DNA of 64,000 bases from Gigaspora margarita (GCA_009809945.1 WTPW01000152.1:276988-340987), one strand, 5' to 3'. Positions 21,311 through 33,757 are shown, counted from the first letter of the stretch. A program made the numbers and translations. The notes: generated by a model not told the origin, from the letters alone.

Positions 21311-22920
21311 AACGAGTTTGCTTTATTTATTTATTTATTGTTTCCTGTCTATATATGCAATATGGTAAGAATAAAAATTCTGGCCTTACTATGAGAATAG
21401 GACCCGAATAATCTATGTGAAGTTATATTTGAGGATCATAGTAAAAATTTTTTCTGTTAGCAGTTCTACTTTGGTATATATTAGCTACATTTCAAATATC
21501 AGGTACCAACTTTGGTATTGGTTCCCAATTTTCAAAATGTAAGCTTTCAAAAAAAATTTTTTAATCAACGTTTTCTAAAAAAAACAAACAAACCCGATGC
21601 TCTCTAAAAAAAAAATAAAAAAACCCCGTAACCGATGCTCTCTAAAAAAANNNNNNNNNNNNNNNNNNNNNNNNNNNNNNNNNNNNNNNNNNNNNNNNNN
21701 NNNNNNNNNNNNNNNNNNNNNNNNNNNNNNNNNNNNNNNNNNNNAAAAAAAAAAACAGACCCAATTTTCTCTATAAAAAAAAAAATGGTCCTAATATTCC
21801 CAACGTTCTCAGTTTCCATTACCACTTTTCAAATATAACATTTGAAAAAATTACTCTGTTACTATTCTTTCAAATATACTCATTTTGCCCATTACCCATT
21901 TTCAAATATAATCTTTTTACCCAATACCTACTTTTCAAATATAACCTTTTTAAAAAAATAACCCTTCATTAGCGATTTTTCAAATATGACATTACATAGA
22001 TTGTTTGGGGTCCTATGAGAATAACTAGAAATTTACTTTATCTCTACTATTGCATATATGCACCTTAGATGCAATCTGTTATCTATCACTATTTAATACT
22101 GTATTTATCAGATACCCGATATATTTCAATTTTAAGTTGCAAAAATTAATTTTTTATATTATAAAGGATAAATTTTTTTGAATATATAGAATATATGTAT
22201 TGTAAACAATGATTTAGAATTATAATATATGTAGATTTAAAATTTATTTTTATTACATATACACATCGAGTACCTGATATATCCAAACTATATGATATAT
22301 GTATGATAGGTCACCGATAAGTAGTATTTTATATATTATTTAATTATAGTAATATAGTACCTGATAGGTACCTGATATATTGGATTTTGATCTGTGATAT
22401 TAATAAAGGACACAATAATCGATTCTATAAAATATATTACACACTCTTTTGAATTGCCAAATCACATTATAAACATAAATCCTCTTACTTGCATAAATAT
22501 TAACAACTACATTATACCACTGCATAGTTTGTATCTCTGTGTTTACGTGACTCCTTGTTGATAGTTGTCTGTTAGCCTCGATTTCTGAGAGGTATTTGAA
22601 GATTAACAACAGGAACAGGTTTTCCATAAGTAAAAACAGAGTCAGAATAAAATATAGTTAGGAATAGGGTTATCTTTTTTTTTTAAAAAAAAAGAGAAGT
22701 CTATCCTCTATATCTTTTATTAATTTAGTAAATTGTATACACATATTAATTACATGTATAAAGATATTATACTAGGGGATATAAGGTAAGAGCTAATTTA
22801 CTCTCAACCTATTCTTTGCTAGAATGGTCGTAGACCTCTAGACTGTGAATAAAAATTGTAGTGACATATTGTTGGATGTGATATATTTGTCTATCTTAGT
22901 AGCAATATATGTTGGTCATA
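21311..22920. other. Non-coding, with a TTTTCAAATATAAC repeat and an assembly gap
   Basis: Bases 21651-21744 are N (94 bases). Around it, 21545-21650 has repeated CGATGCTCTCTAAAAAAA. At 21780-21995 the motif TTTTCAAATATAACxTT repeats five or six times. At 22080-22400 are scattered GATACCCGATAT-like words as at 18250. No gene is supported; the 75-codon stretch at 22400-22627 (minus) has no recognisable feature. Confidence 0.55.
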
Positions 22921-23153
22921 TTGGCAGATTTACAGAATTGGACCTTTTTTCAAACCCTGATTTTCATATAATTTTGCAAATCAAACCACTTTATTTCTAA
23001 GATCTAATAGGTTAGTGCTTATTTAATGGATTTATTTATATTGATCAGTTATTTGTTGATCATCTGACCATCATCTGACCAATCAATTTTTGTAAACTAT
23101 CATATTTTGGAAACCATTTTTAGGGCCCAATTTCAATTTTGTAAATCTGCTAA
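22921..23153. mobile_element. TA-type MITE with GCAGATTTACA ends
   Basis: 233 bp, flanked by TA (22919-22920, 23154-23155). The ends TTGGCAGATTTACAGAATTG and the inverted TTAGCAGATTTACAAAATTG match over about 20 bases. No coding capacity. Confidence 0.65.
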
Positions 23154-23155
23154 TA

Positions 23156-24443
23156 TGTGTAGGTAGGGTTGTTGGGTATAAGTAGGGAAGTAGCATTGGT
23201 ATAGAGTTAGGTATTGTCAATAAGTGGGTTAAATGTCTTAAAGGTAGCCATAGATCATTGCAAATTTATTCAATAATAGTGTAGTGTAATGTGATAGCAT
23301 ATTTTGTTTTAAGGCGTAATAAGGTAAAAGGGGCCAGAGAAGCATTCGTAATTATGCTAAGAGGAAGTTTCTTTCTAGTATATAGATCTATAAAGTTATC
23401 TACAAATAAATCAAGCTGTGTTAGTGGTTCTTGTATTTTATTTGCAAACTCTATAGCATGATAGAAAGTCCTTTTGATTGGCTAATGTAGATCAATTGTA
23501 ACATAGATCATTATACAAATATTTATATTAATTTTAGAGTACTCTCTAAATGAAAATGCAAGTTGCTCATATGACAAGTGGTTAAGCATGTTACCTATGA
23601 TTGAATAATTTTCAGAATATGTTTGTTTTTTATTTTACTAGCAGTTAATTGATTTAATCCAATATAATTCTATTCCCGGGGGACTTTTACTAATGCCACA
23701 TTTTGCTAATATCCTAATAGTATGTAGCTATATTAGGCTTGTAAAATTTTTGGCTTTTTTTTTCAAAAGCGAGCTAATATAATTTTATATTCAAAGTAAC
23801 AAGTATTTACAAAAGAGATCTGAAAAATACTTAATAGCTTGCATAAGGTGTATGAACTGTCAAGTATAATTGAAAGGTAATGGAAATTTATTAGAGTTGG
23901 CTTTTGTGTTTTTTTTTGCTACTTTTAGTGTTACTTTACCATATAATATAGTTTCAAAATTTGTAATTAGTAGTTATAAGAGAAATCCAAATATGAGTAT
24001 GGCATAAATATTGTCAAGAACAAAAAAAATGATTGAATGGTATTTGAAATTTACTAAGAGTTGTTTTTTTTTTATTAAATGTTACTTTTATTAAACTGTC
24101 AATTCAATGTCTAATGTAGTTTCAAAGTTGTTATCATTGAATGTACATATAATAACCAGTATCTTGAGATGCTAAAATGAAATTAACTAAAATAGAGCAC
24201 TGTACTTGGTTATATTTCTGGCACACTATATCGAGTTGTGTATATAGTATAGTTACTTATATTTACATATGCAGAAGTATTCAAATCTTAGTACAAAGAA
24301 TTAACCATATAAGTGCTTATTTGAGTAGATATAGTATTAGACTTGTAGATATTTACACACAGTTATTGTAATACTTGTATACTATTACTATTATAAAAAA
24401 AAGTTAATGTTTAAGTAAGTTTTATCTTAATGCTTTAAACTTC
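23156..24443. other. AT-rich non-coding stretch
   Basis: About 1.3 kb. I see no gene, TIR pair or array that I can support. Confidence 0.5.
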
Positions 24444-24774
24444 ATTATATATTTTATTAATTAAAAAATAATAAAATTGTTTTTCTTACTTCCAAATGTG
24501 CTTGACTAAAATGCCTAAGGGCACACTTGATTAGTCCTTAAATTTAGAATTGGCCAAAACGAACAAATAATTGGCTAAAATATGCTGCTGCATGGCACAA
24601 TGTATTATACAGCAGCATATTTTAGCTAACTGATTTGTTTAGCTGCCAAATTCATCAAGTTAGAAAATGCAAGGAAGTTCTGAAATTGTTAGAAATTTTT
24701 AAATTATATAGTTTCAAATAATTAGCCAAAAATTTTGAGATTCGATAATTTATCATTTGTATCTTTATAATTTA

Positions 24775-24990
24775 CCGTATCCTATCATGAATAAGCACCC
24801 CTTTTTTGAAATTTCAAACTCAATGTTCTTGATAACTATCTTATCAAACTTAATAAAAATTTTTTATTTAAATTTTATAGATCTATAAAATTTAAATAAA
24901 AAAATTTTTATTAAGTTTGATAAGATAGTTATCAAGAACATTGAGTTTGAAATTTCAAAAAAGGGGGTGCTTATTCATGATAGGATACAG
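24775..24990. mobile_element. Snap-back MITE, CCGTAT family, near-perfect palindrome
   Basis: 216 bp, flanked by TA (24773-24774, 24991-24992). The two arms are inverted copies of each other along nearly their full length around a central AGATCT at about 24879-24884. The arms differ only near the ends (CCGTAT vs CTGTAT) and by a base or two in the A/T runs and the CCCC/GGGGG runs. A transcript or single strand would fold into a hairpin of about 105 bp. Confidence 0.85.
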
Positions 24991-25048
24991 TAAGTGATAC
25001 CTGTCATCGAGCTTTTGATTATTTATATTTTAATTTGTTAATATTGTA

Positions 25049-25286
25049 AGCAAAGGTCTTTTTTGATTTTTAACAGCTGTCTACCTTATTTAATAGGTTG
25101 AAAGTGAGTTGGAAATGCATCAAGTATAACTTGGGTTTGTGTAAAAAGTGCATCTTTCTGCATTGAGAATGCAAAGTAAAATTTCCAATTATATAATATA
25201 ATTAGAAATTTACATTGTATTCACAATGCAGAAAGATGCATCTAACACTGAAAGGCAGTCATTAAAAATTGAAAAAGACCTCTGCT
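25049..25286. mobile_element. MULE-like MITE with 9-bp target duplication
   Basis: 238 bp with ends AGCAAAGGTCTTTTTTGATT and the inverted AGCAGAGGTCTTTTTCAATT. It is flanked by identical AATATTGTA at 25040-25048 and 25287-25295. A 9-bp duplication is typical of Mutator-like elements. A second inner inverted pair (GCATCTTTCTGCATTG / CAATGCAGAAAGATGC) makes the middle a hairpin too. Confidence 0.78.
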
Positions 25287-25404
25287 AATATTGTATATAA
25301 GTATATAAAAATTATTCTAATTTATATACCAATAAATTGTTTATAAAAATTGTTAAATTCATTAAAATTTTTTTTAAATTTTATTATAAATTTTTTTTAT
25401 CATT

Positions 25405-28118
25405 ATGCCTAAACAAAAAATTAATCAAGGACCTTGATCTATTTATAATTGTAACAAAGAATCTGCAAGATTTAGGAGTTTAACTAATAATGTATTTGCA
25501 AAAGCATTAGCTATAGGAACTCTTCAACAATATTCATATTTGCAATTAGATCAACAAATTTGCAATGCTAATTATATGGAAATTGTTGAAAATTCTTGAA
25601 ATAATTATAGACAAAATTATAAAAATAATATTAGATCAAATAATATTATTGAAAATAATAATCCTATTAGTAAATATTTAAATTTTATTTAATTACTATG
25701 TATATATTAAATTTTATTTGTAATTTATAATTTAATTATTTTTAGATTTATTACCACAATTATCACTTGCTGATAAAATAAAAAAAATGACAACTATAAT
25801 ATATAATAAGCAATGAAAGAATTAGCTACTCTTATACTTGAACCTAATAATTTTAAAAAAATGCTTGAAGAATCTGATTCTGATTTAATTGGATTTTTTG
25901 ATAAAATATGTAAAATTATAATATCATCAAATTGGGCATTAAATTTACAAGAAGATGCAAAAAAAAAAGGTTGTAGTAATTCTTTATTTAATTGCTGGTC
26001 TTTGAAATATGCAAGCTAATCAATTTAAATTGGAGCTTGGATTATATCTTGCAGCATGTGGAGCATCTTGTAAAACAATTAATACTTTAAGTAATGCTAG
26101 AATTTCTGTTACTAATAAAACAGTTTATAATAATAAAAAAAAAATTGCTAAACAATATACATTAAAAGTTGAAGAATATTTTATTAAAAATGTAAGTAAA
26201 CTTTTTTAAAAATTATAGTATTTTTAAATTATATTCTAATTTTTTTATTTTAATTAATTATTACAAAGATTCACTTTGTGTATATAATATAGATGATTAT
26301 CATAATATTTATGAAAAAAGAAGACCAGATGATACCAATTTATCATAAGCAGGTCATTTAGCAACAAGTATGTGCAAAAAAGTTGAACAGTGTGCACCAG
26401 TACCAGTAATTTTTAATAATATATCAGTTCATAATCCAGTAAATATTGATGCATCAATTATTTGTGAGCAACTTATTAATAAATATCAAGGGCTTTTTGA
26501 TCTTTCTTATATACAATGCAAAATACAATAGGCTAGTACAAAACAATCTAAAAATTTTGAATTTGATCATATTGATCAACTTACTATACATTGTTATGAT
26601 GATGTTATTGTAGTAAGAAAAAATGAAAGAAAAATGAAAGAAACAATATTAATTGGAATTAAGGAACAGCATCTTCATTCTACACAAGATTATTTAGAAA
26701 TTTTAAATTTAATACTTAAATATAATAAAAAAACAAATCATTTAAATAATTATATTGCTCCAGTAATTGCTGATTGGCCAGGGCAATTATTTATTAGAAG
26801 AGCTATTACTCATTTGCATAAAGATAATTCAAAATTACAAATTCCACTTGGAGTAATTTTATTGATCCTATTCTTGAACTATTACATGTTAGTCTTAATA
26901 GTAGAGAGCAAGTTATACAAGTTTATTATAGTTTTTTTTAAAAAATTATTTCATAACATATTTGGATTATGTAAAAAATTTGCTCAAAAACCAAAACCAT
27001 AAAGAATAAATTCACTTTTAGAATTAGCATGGATTAAAGTTAAAAATTTAATACTAGAAAAATTTGGATCTTTATGCAAATTTACTGAATATCAAACAAT
27101 GATTGATCTTTTAGATAATATTATTCCAGCAGTACTTGATATATATGCTGTATTATTTCGATCAGGATCTATTTGGGCTTTTGCTTTAAGATGGAAATGT
27201 AAATATTATAACAAAGCTCCATTAGCATTTTTATCTAATATGTTTTACTGGGAACAAAATAATCATCCTATAAAGGAAGCAATTAAGCTTTTTTTAGTTA
27301 ATTTTAATGATTATTGGATTGAAAATATTCATAGTAGAATTAGAGCATCAACAAAATGCAAAGATAATGCAGATAATATTAAAAAACAAGCATATTTATT
27401 AGGTATTTTAAAATTATTAATATTAATTATAAAATATAAATACTAATAATTATATTTATTATTAGATGCTAATAAGCATTCTGCATTTAAAGAAGCATTT
27501 ATGAATAATAAGCATTATCCATATTCACCATCTGAATTAGAATTTTTAACTAACAAAACATGCTTATTTTTACTTCAACAATTTCAATTAGTTTTTGAAG
27601 AATATCAAAAAATATTAAAAATTAATACTACTTCATCTACAACTAAACCAAAACCAAAATCAAAAAAAGACAAAAAAGAAAACAATTTGAATCTTAAATT
27701 TATTACTATGGAGGATATAGATGAAAGAGTATTACCAACAGGATATCATACTTCATATCCACCTTCTTTTAATAGTTGTGATCATTGTTATAAACAATTT
27801 GAACAAGATTCTGATAGAACTATTTTAATATGTGGCCATGGATATCATTAGAATTGTTATAATCAATTAGAATTCAAATGTAAACATTGTATAAAATATT
27901 TTAATGAAGGAATATGGAACAATGTAAATGCATTTGTAAAATGCTTAGAAGCAGAAGATAAAGATAAGCTTACTAAAGAGGATTTAGAAGATGATGATGA
28001 AAATGAAGAAGATGATACAAGTAATTTAACAGAAAATTCTGAAGATATTGAAATTAATGAAAAAGAAAAAATTGAATTAGATTTACAAAATGCAATTAAT
28101 AAAATAAAAACTTGGTGA
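25405..28118 (+). pseudogene. Transposase-like protein with C-terminal RING-type finger, copy 1
   Basis: Starts at ATG 25405 and ends at TGA 28116-28118. One intron is well supported (25670-25745, GTAAAT...TTTTAG, keeps frame) and another is likely at about 26192-26268 (GTAAGT donor). Landmarks in order: FDKICKIIISSN, YLAACGASCKTINTLS, NIDDYHNIYEKRRP, APVIADWPGQLF, a frame-shifted LHVSLNSREQ, YWEQNNHPIKEAIKLFL, and a finger CDHCYKQF...CGHGYH..CYNQ...CKHC at about 27778-27890. The same landmarks occur at 46803-49191. Lying between TIRs, it is probably the transposase of its element; the Asp residues in DDYHN and ADWPGQ are candidate catalytic residues (inference). Stops replace Trp at several sites (TGA in GP*SIY, NS*NNY, Q*KEL; TAG in IQ*AST), and a frameshift lies near 26870. 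I do not know a named family for it. Confidence 0.7.
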
Positions 28119-28399
28119 TTTATTTTTTAATATAAAACTATTGTATTAAAATACTATATATATATTATAGTAAATTATATTATTAAAATAAATTTTATTT
28201 ATATAATAAATATTATATTTTATATATCTCTAACTATAATATTTTAATATATTATATTTTTTAATTTTTTACTCTTATTATAACAAATTTTATTATAGTA
28301 GATATATACCTTATTATAATAAAGTAATTTTCTAAATAATTTAAAATTTTTATTATTATATAGTACTATATAATGCAATAGATAATATTTATTATGATT

Positions 28400-28672
28400 T
28401 TGTATTAATATTTCAAATGTAAAAATCCTGATATACTAAATTCCAATATATTAAATTTCAAAAAAAACAAAATCTCAAAAATATAATATACCAAAAAACT
28501 AAATTGGAAAAAATAAATCTAAAAATTTATAATTAAAATTTTGGTAATTTTTTTTGGGTTTTAGTTTTTTTAAAATATAAATTTTTCAGAAATTTGTTTT
28601 TTTTTAGAATATAGTATATTGGAATTTAGTACCATCATAATTTTGATATTCAGGATATAGATACAAAACCAT
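28400..28672. repeat. Imperfect inverted repeat in the 3' part of the TIR transposon
   Basis: CTAAATTCCAATATA near 28436 is matched by the inverted TATATTGGAATTTAG near 28615-28630, with ATCCTGA and TCAGGAT outside them. It is probably another MITE remnant, but ends and target duplication are not clear. Confidence 0.4.
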
Positions 28673-29482
28673 TTATTATAGTTGATAAAAATTTTAAGCC
28701 TAATTACTATATAGAAACAAAAAACTATATATATTATCTACTAATTTATTTAATATATTTATATTATAATATATTAAATAAAAAAAATTACCAAAAAGTA
28801 TCTATACATATCTATATAACAAAATCTAAAATTATATTATTTTATCTTTAAAAACTTCTAATTACTAGTTAAATTTTTTTTTTATTTTGTACTATACTTA
28901 TAATAAATTTAATTTTTTTTATTAAAATCATCTTTTACAAATTAACTATTATTTGAATCTCTCATACAGTATAAATATATATTTTAATTACAAATTTTAA
29001 AATTATATTAATCAAAATAATATTTTATAAAATTCAAAAAAAATACCAATGCCAACATCTAGCAAATTTAAAGTTTTTATATTATTCTCAAGTAATATAT
29101 TTATAATTAAATTTTTTATTTTTTAAATGTTTTTTTTTTATACTTAATAATTTTTCTTAAAATATAATTTATTACCATACCAATATGTCACTAGTCTAAT
29201 AGTTCTATATGTATTAAAATTAATGATTCATAAGCACAATTTGAAACTTCGCATATAGGGCTATTAGTCTAGCAACATAACAATATGGCAACAAAATTAT
29301 AATGACCATCTTTCTTTATTAAATCCTAAATTTTAAGATAATTTTGAATTTAAGAACTAATTAAGGGTGTCTTTAGGCATTTTAGTCAATCAGTCGAAAC
29401 ACATTTGGAAGTAAATTTTAATTATAGAAAATTAGTTAACAAATTAATTTTATTATTTTAATTAATAAAATCAATATATAAT

Positions 29483-29930
29483 ATAGAATGGTGTAGCTAA
29501 ACGGTATCGGTATAGTGAGATAAACAATAGGAGATAAACACTAAGGAGACAAACAATATAAGACAAACCTATAATCTGATTGGCTGTTTATATATAACAT
29601 AACAATACTGACCTTATTAAAGGTCTGCATAAAAACTAATTGCGTTATATTGCTTTTCATGTGCCACAGATTTGTTGCACTTCAAATTAATATATGATCT
29701 TGATATTTCATTCATTTTGTCAAAATTCACTACCAAAAATTTTATGTTCCTGATTATACTGTATAAATATAATTTGACTCACTTCTTAATTAATATAACC
29801 AGTCTTAGTATAGGTTAAAAATCTAGAAAAATATATATAAAAATAATTTTTATATACAAAAATCTGATTAATATATATATTTTTTAAAATTTATCATACT
29901 TTAATAATTAAAAGAAAGTAAAACATTTGA
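29483..29930. other. AT-rich non-coding stretch
   Basis: No gene seen. Short AGATAAACAATAGG-like words repeat at about 29518-29565. Confidence 0.5.
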
Positions 29931-31900
29931 TTCACAACCATATATAGGTTTACGTCAACCTTTAAAATTACACTTTGCAAAGAAAAAAAAAGAAAAAGAA
30001 AAGTAGCAGGCTCAAAATAAGTAATCTACTATGTAAAAAACAATGTGAGTGCATTCTGTGTGCTAATATAAAAATAGTTTAAACTTTTTAATTTTCCTGC
30101 AGTGCATGCTATCTCATATCAAAACTTCCAAGAGGCACGTCAATTTATCATATTACTGAAGCCCAAATACTGAATAATCATTTAATTCACTTTTTCTGTT
30201 GCTTTTACATCTAAAATTATTCTCTTATCTCTATAATCATCATGTTCTACATGATCTTTATCTTTTACCTTAAATTAGAATTCATTAGTAGCTAAAAAAA
30301 ACTTCAAATCAATACACACAAATCTGATTGAACTACTTATCCAGAGAACAGAAAACTTTTATAATATATTCCTGCCTATTAAAGTTTTTAAAATTACAGT
30401 TTGCAAGAAAAAGAAGAGTAACAGATTCAAAAGAATAATTACTATGTAAAAGACGATATTAGCGTGTTCTGTATGGTAATGTAAAAATTGGTTGAACTTT
30501 TTTAATTATATGAATTTTTTACTGCAGTTGTGCATGCCATCTCATACAAAATTTAAAATTGCACTTTGCAAGAAAAAGAAGAGTGGCAGACTCAAAGAAG
30601 TAATTTACTGTATAAAAGATGATATGAGTGCATTCTACATAGTAATATAAAAATTGTTTAAACTTTTTAATTTTACTGCAGTTGTGCATGCCATATCATA
30701 TTAAACCTTCCAAAAGGCACATCAATTTATCACGTTACTAAAGCCCAAATGCTAGATAATTACTTCCTCTGCTTTTTCTAAGTCTATAATCCTTTTTTTA
30801 TCTCTGTAATCAGCATATACTACCTGATCTTTCTTCAGTAGCAAAAAAAACTTCAAATTAATATACACAAACCTGATTGGAACTCATCCAGAGAACAAAA
30901 AAACTTTTTTGCTGTATTCTGCCTACAACTTTGATGACTTTAAAACTACACTCTGCAAGAAAAAGAAGAGTAGCAGGCTCAAAAGAATTAATTTACAGTG
31001 TAAAAAATGATGTGCGCATGTTCTGCGTGGTAATATAAAAATTGTTCAAACTTTTAATCATGCAAATTTTTACTGCAGTTGTGCATGCCATCTCATATCA
31101 AAATTTAAAATTACACTTCATAAGAAAAAAAGAGTAGCAGTCTCAACAGAAGTAATTTACCATATAAAAAACAATATGAGTATGTTCTGCATGGTAATGT
31201 AAAAATTGTTCAAACTTTTTAATTATCCAAATTTTTTACTGCAGTTGTGCATGCAATCTCATATCAAAACTTCCAAGATGCACATCAGTTTATTATGTTA
31301 CTAAAGCCCAACCACTAGATAATTATTTAAATTTACTTTCTCTGGTTTTTCTACGTCTATAATTATTCTTTTATCTCTATAATTAGCATGTCCTGCCTGA
31401 TCTTTATCTTTTACTTTAAATCAGTAGCAAAAAAAAACTTCAAATTATTACACATGACCCTGATTGGACTACTCATCCAGAAAACAGGAAAACTTTATAC
31501 TGTATTCCGCCTACAACTCTAGCTAAAGTTAAAGACTTTAAAATTACACTTTGTAAGAAAATGAAGAGTTATAGGCTCAGATGAAGTAATTTATCATGTA
31601 AAAACAATGTGAATGCATTCTGTGTAGTAATGTAAAAATTGTTCAAACTTTTTTAATCATGCGAATTTTTTACTATAGTTGTGCATGCCATTTCATAACA
31701 AAATTTAAAATTACACTTTGCAAGAAAAGAAGAGTAGCAGGTTCAAAAGAAGTAATTTACCATGTAAAAGATGATGTGAGTGCATTCAGCGTGGTAATAT
31801 AATAGTTGTTCAAACTTTTTAATCATGCAAATTTTTCCTGCGCAAAAAAAACTTCAAATCAATACACACAAACCTGATTGGACTACTCTTCTAGAGAACA
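29930..31900. repeat. Higher-order tandem repeat, period about 550-600 bp
   Basis: The phrase TTTAAAATTACACTTTGCAAG recurs, with changes, near 29959, 30387, 30549, 30939, 31105, 31537 and 31705. Spacings alternate between about 390-430 and 162-168, so two sub-units alternate in a composite unit of about 550-600 bp, present a little over three times. Shared words include ACTGCAGTTGTGCATGCCAT and AACTTCCAAGAGGCACATCA. No protein coding is supported. Confidence 0.75.
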
Positions 31901-32010
31901 GGAAGACTTTTATGCTATATTTCATAGAAAAAATTTTTTTATTCTCTAACTGCTAATATTAGTTTAATGATTGTTAATATTGTTACAATAGTATACTATA
32001 CATTTAAAAA

Positions 32011-32250
32011 TCAGAAAGCTTTGGTAGGATAATCAATAATTGCCAGTTGCAGAAATATAAAGCTAAATTCTTCTTGGCCAATTTTTTTTACAATCTTTAG
32101 ATTCACTTGTTTATCCCAGATGGATTTGTTAGAATCACATGCCTTATAATATAATTTATTTGTATTATCTTCATTGTGATGTATATTTTTTTCATAAGGA
32201 TCTCTATAATTATCAGTTATATAACTTCTGATTCCTAAATTTAAATGCAA
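32011..32250 (-). other. Unassigned 79-codon open stretch
   Basis: Open from 32250 to 32011, with no recognisable domain; it is rich in Asn, Asp and Lys. It is next to the membrane-protein gene remnants, so it could be a gene fragment, but nothing decides this. Confidence 0.2.
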
Positions 32251-32299
32251 AAATATACTTTTTAGTTCATCAACTAACTAAAATGAAAAAAATAATAAA

Positions 32300-33460
32300 T
32301 ATAAATATTCATGAAGTTAATAGTTAAAAAATATTCTTTATATCTAAAATATCCTGCTAATATAAATGTAAATACTACTATTAATGCTATTACTATATCT
32401 TCAATTATTACGGTTAAGTCTTGAATGTATGATGGGGTTACTGTTGCTGTAGTTATTGCTATTTGATATATAGTTGTTGGTTGAGCTGTTTGGGTTACTG
32501 TTATGTTTAAGATCTGAGTTACTATTGGTACTAATATTGTTAAGAGTATAAATTGTTGCCTTATTTATCTTCTGTTTCCTCCAAAGATTCTATTTCCTTG
32601 TTGGAGTATCTGTTGGTATTGTTGTATATTTAATTGTTGGTCAGGTGGTAAGTCTATGATTTGGTCTGGTATTAATAGTCTAAGTTCTTGTTGGTATTGA
32701 AATGGTTCTGGTACCTTGTTTCTTCTTTGTTTCTTTTGTTATAGCTTTTGCATATGCAGATAAATATGATAAGTAATGTGAATACAATTACTAAGCCAAG
32801 TGAGATATTTGTAGCAGTTTGTGCTGAATAGGGTTCCGCAATTTGATTTGATCTTCAAATATTTGAATCAAATATTTGATCAAATTCAAATTCAAATTTG
32901 ACTATATTTGATTTGATCAAATCCAAATCTGGCCAAATTTGATTTGATTTGACAAATATTTGATTTGATTTGAAAATTACTATTAAAAATTCAAATTCAA
33001 ATCAAATTCAAATCCAAATATTTGAATCAAATCAAATTCAAATTAGAGTTAATTTGATTTAATCAAATTCAAATTGATCCAATATTTGATTTGATTTGAA
33101 TTTGAGGAACCCTAGTGCTAAAATTGGTTCTTGAGTTGTAGTTTGGTTTATTAAGTTTATTTAGCAACAGCCTAAGTTGTTGTTATATTGGGCATCATAT
33201 AATATGTTCAGATGGTTCTTGTAAAGTCTTGTTTTATACCTTTGTATTGCTATGCAGCAAATTGGCTATTGTTATAAAATAGATAAATATTACTATAACT
33301 AGTACTTGTAGTAGTAAATATACTAGAGGGTTCTTTGAAATATCTTCTGAAGTGTTCTTGGTGTTTGTTGATGGTACAATTGTTTCAATAGTAATCATAG
33401 ATTGATTATGCAAGAATATTTTAAAGTAATTTGTTCACGTGCGAATAATTTTAAGTTTTT
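32300..33460 (-). pseudogene. Remnants of small single-pass membrane protein genes (two units)
   Basis: Read leftward from about 33400, one unit begins ATG at about 33400 with IETIVPSTNTKNTSED, then a hydrophobic segment PLVYLLLQVLVIVIFIYFIT and a polar tail with stops. A second unit, cut by the MITE at 32831-33112, has the hydrophobic ISLGLVIVFTLLIIFICICK followed by a basic, Gln-rich tail (FQYQQELRLLIPDQIIDLPP, QQYQQILQQGNRIFGGNRR). A third hydrophobic stretch, IEDIVIALIVVFTFILAGYF, follows further on. The order short Thr/Ser/Asn-rich ectodomain, one membrane segment, basic-Gln tail repeats. Function unknown; the family is not recognised. Confidence 0.45.
32831..33112. mobile_element. TA-type MITE, GGGTTCC family, copy 2
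   Basis: 282 bp, the same length and orientation as copy 1, flanked by TA (32829-32830, 33113-33114). Ends GGGTTCCGCAATTTG and TTTGAGGAACCC. It interrupts the extracellular part of a decayed membrane-protein reading frame. Confidence 0.85.
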
Positions 33461-33507
33461 TTGTGCATGTGTGAATACTTTTGAGTACATTCAATCATGT
33501 GAGAATA

Positions 33508-33757
33508 TGGGGTGAAGTCAATAGAAAACAGGCAAATTGTTTTTACTAACTTTTTTTAAAAATTTGAATTAAAATATCTTAGCAATTATCAAATCAAATT
33601 TAATAAAATTTTTTTATTTTAATTTTATAATTATATAAATTTAGAATAAAAAAAGTTTTATTAGATTTGGTTTAATAATTGTTAAGATATTTCGATCTAA
33701 AGTTTAAAAAACTTTTACTTAGAAAATATTTGCCTGTTTTCTATTGACCTCCCCCCA
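33508..33757. mobile_element. Snap-back MITE with GTCAATAGAAAACAGG arms
   Basis: 250 bp, flanked by TA (33506-33507, 33758-33759). Left TGGGGTGAAGTCAATAGAAA and, inverted, right TGGGGGGAGGTCAATAGAAA continue into ACAGGCAAAT and on through most of both arms, with scattered mismatches. Confidence 0.72.

Larger units (their letters stand above)
24444..29482 (+). mobile_element. 5-kb TIR DNA transposon with a RING-ended transposase-like gene
   Basis: The two ends are inverted copies over more than 100 bp. The left end reads ATTATATATT...TTCCAAATGTG...GACTAAAATGCCTAAGG; the right end, inverted, gives ATTATATATTGA...TTCCAAATGTG...GACTAAAATGCCTAAAG and then AATTAGT(T/C)CTTAAATT. Between them lies one multi-exon gene (25405-28118). 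Two MITEs (24775-24990, 25049-25286) are nested in the left part, and another inverted repeat sits at about 28400-28670. I could not read a target duplication, so the outermost bases are approximate. Confidence 0.75.

Noticed and set aside
25405-28118. UGA read as tryptophan (alternative code) to explain the many Trp-to-TGA sites
   Set aside because: TAA and TAG stops also replace Trp or Gln, many TGG codons remain in the same frames, and CGA-to-TGA occurs too; deamination explains all of these.
29930-31900. CRISPR-like array (regularly spaced repeats)
   Set aside because: Repeats are hundreds of bases long, diverged, with alternating spacing and no short unique spacers; eukaryotic tandem repeat.
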